The position numbers and the translations under genes were made by a program. DNA of 14,791 nt from Bacteroidales bacterium. Lineage in GTDB: Bacteria; Bacteroidota; Bacteroidia; Bacteroidales; UBA932. The stretch is taken from positions 1 to 14,791 of the forward strand of contig JAKSKC010000026.1 of the NCBI GenBank assembly GCA_024401945.1. The letters run 5' to 3'. This document shows positions 14,130 to 14,791 of this stretch, piece after piece. The stretch's first letter is position 1. Every line of letters begins with the position of its first letter. A model generated the notes under the pieces. It did not search any database. It was not told where the DNA came from and saw only the letters and a program-made list of their open reading frames with translations.

Positions 14130-14741
14130 ATGAAAAAAACTACCATCCTCCTTGGAATCCTTGCCCTCGCAGGCAGCATTTCACTTTCATCTTGCGACCA
14201 GGTCAAGAAAGAAGCCGACAACACTGGAAGCCCTAAGGCTGTTGCAGGGAAAGGCACCATCGTCTATGTCAACCTTGACAGAATCCTCAGCGAGTACGAT
14301 ATGGCCAACGACCTCTCTTCAGTCGTCAACACCGAAGCCCAGGGCGTGGAGCAGGACCTCAACCGCCGCGGATCAAAGATCGAGCGCGACCAGAAGACTT
14401 TCCAGGACAAGATCAACAAGGGACTTCTGACCCAGTCGACCGCCGAGGCCCAGTACAAGAAGCTTCAGGACGACCAGATAAACTTCCAGAACTACGCAAA
14501 CCAGAAGCAGCAGGAGATTCAGGAGAAGCTCATCGTAACGCAGAACCAGATCCTCAACGCGGTCAGCACCTTCCTCCAGGAGTACAACGAGGAGAAGGGA
14601 TATGCGATGATCCTCACCACCCAGGGAGACAACCTTTCAGTTCCGGTAGCCTGCGCTTCAGCTGAATACGACATCACTGACGACGTTCTCGAAGGCCTCA
14701 ACAAGGCTTACGTAAAGGAAAAGAACGAGCCTGCAAAATAA
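14130..14741 (+). CDS. OmpH/Skp-family protein, predicted lipoprotein
   Basis: A 203-residue second Skp-like protein. The N-terminus is a lipoprotein signal (MKKTTILLGILALAGSIS, lipobox LSSC, lipidated Cys22) rather than a cleavable Sec peptide, so the mature protein should be membrane-anchored and face the periplasm. After a flexible linker, the strand GTIVYVNLDRIL begins the trimer body. A long charged and glutamine-rich helical stretch (about 65-150) would form the coiled-coil arms. The end (YAMILTTQGDN, then a helix) closes the fold. The ATG at 14130 follows an A-rich leader; the longer frame from 14073 would include the promoter and bury the signal peptide, so it is rejected. It has its own promoter at the end of pdxJ. 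It probably assists outer-membrane protein transport alongside the soluble paralogue at 8602-9159; a distinct role for the anchored form is inference. Confidence 0.88.
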   Translation: MKKTTILLGILALAGSISLSSCDQVKKEADNTGSPKAVAGKGTIVYVNLDRILSEYDMANDLSSVVNTEAQGVEQDLNRRGSKIERDQKTFQDKINKGLLTQSTAEAQYKKLQDDQINFQNYANQKQQEIQEKLIVTQNQILNAVSTFLQEYNEEKGYAMILTTQGDNLSVPVACASAEYDITDDVLEGLNKAYVKEKNEPAK

Positions 14742-14747
14742 AATACC

Positions 14748-14791
14748 TTGAAAAGGACCCTTCTCATACTGTCAGGGCTTCTGGCCTGTCT
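14748..14791 (+). CDS. Start of a probable lipoprotein gene (partial, TTG start)
   Basis: Six bases after the preceding stop, TTG-AAA-AGG opens a frame that reads MKRTLLILSGLLAC before the window ends. Two basic residues, a hydrophobic core and LLAC form a textbook lipoprotein signal with a probable lipidated Cys14. The frame is the same as that of the previous gene and is blocked upstream by its TAA. TTG at 14748 is therefore the only standard start before the signal. The rest of the protein is outside the window, so no function can be given. Confidence 0.5.
   Translation, partial: MKRTLLILSGLLAC

Overview
The window looks like chromosomal DNA of a member of the Bacteroidota, most likely order Bacteroidales. 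The evidence is the nadK-uppS-bamA-ompH run divergent from pdxJ, perfect or near-perfect TAnnTTTG promoter boxes, A-rich leaders without clear Shine-Dalgarno sequences, a lipoprotein-type Dcp peptidase, and a two-subunit 2-oxoglutarate:ferredoxin oxidoreductase beside an NADP-type glutamate dehydrogenase. Base composition is moderately GC-rich and even across genes. I see no mobile element, CRISPR array, tRNA or rRNA, and nearly all of the DNA is ordinary housekeeping sequence.

Layout. (1) Positions 1-1812, + strand: the 3' end of the cobalamin-dependent methylmalonyl-CoA mutase large subunit, then an acetyl-CoA hydrolase/4-hydroxybutyrate-type CoA-transferase, closed by a hairpin. (2) 1954-4038, +: a lipoprotein M3 peptidase (Dcp), followed by a short unassigned open frame and a bidirectional terminator. 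(3) 8538-4323, - strand: korA-korB-gdhA, tightly packed. (4) 13290-8602, -: nadK-uppS-bamA-ompH, a cell-envelope operon ending in a strong terminator. (5) 13357-14791, +: pdxJ, a second OmpH/Skp-like protein that is a predicted lipoprotein, and the first codons of another probable lipoprotein.

How they fit together. The left half centres on succinyl-CoA. The mutase interconverts it with methylmalonyl-CoA on the route to propionate. The CoA-transferase may load or unload CoA on this route. KorAB can reductively carboxylate succinyl-CoA to 2-oxoglutarate, which GdhA aminates to glutamate. The right half is outer-membrane biogenesis: undecaprenyl diphosphate synthesis (UppS), beta-barrel insertion (BamA) and two Skp-like periplasmic chaperones, with NAD kinase and pyridoxine 5'-phosphate synthase at the divergent promoter.

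I found no convincing new defence, mobile or biosynthetic system. The items most worth a second look are the start-less small frame after dcp, promoters lying almost on top of start codons (possible leaderless mRNAs), the paired soluble and lipid-anchored Skp-like proteins, and the missing promoter space in front of korA.
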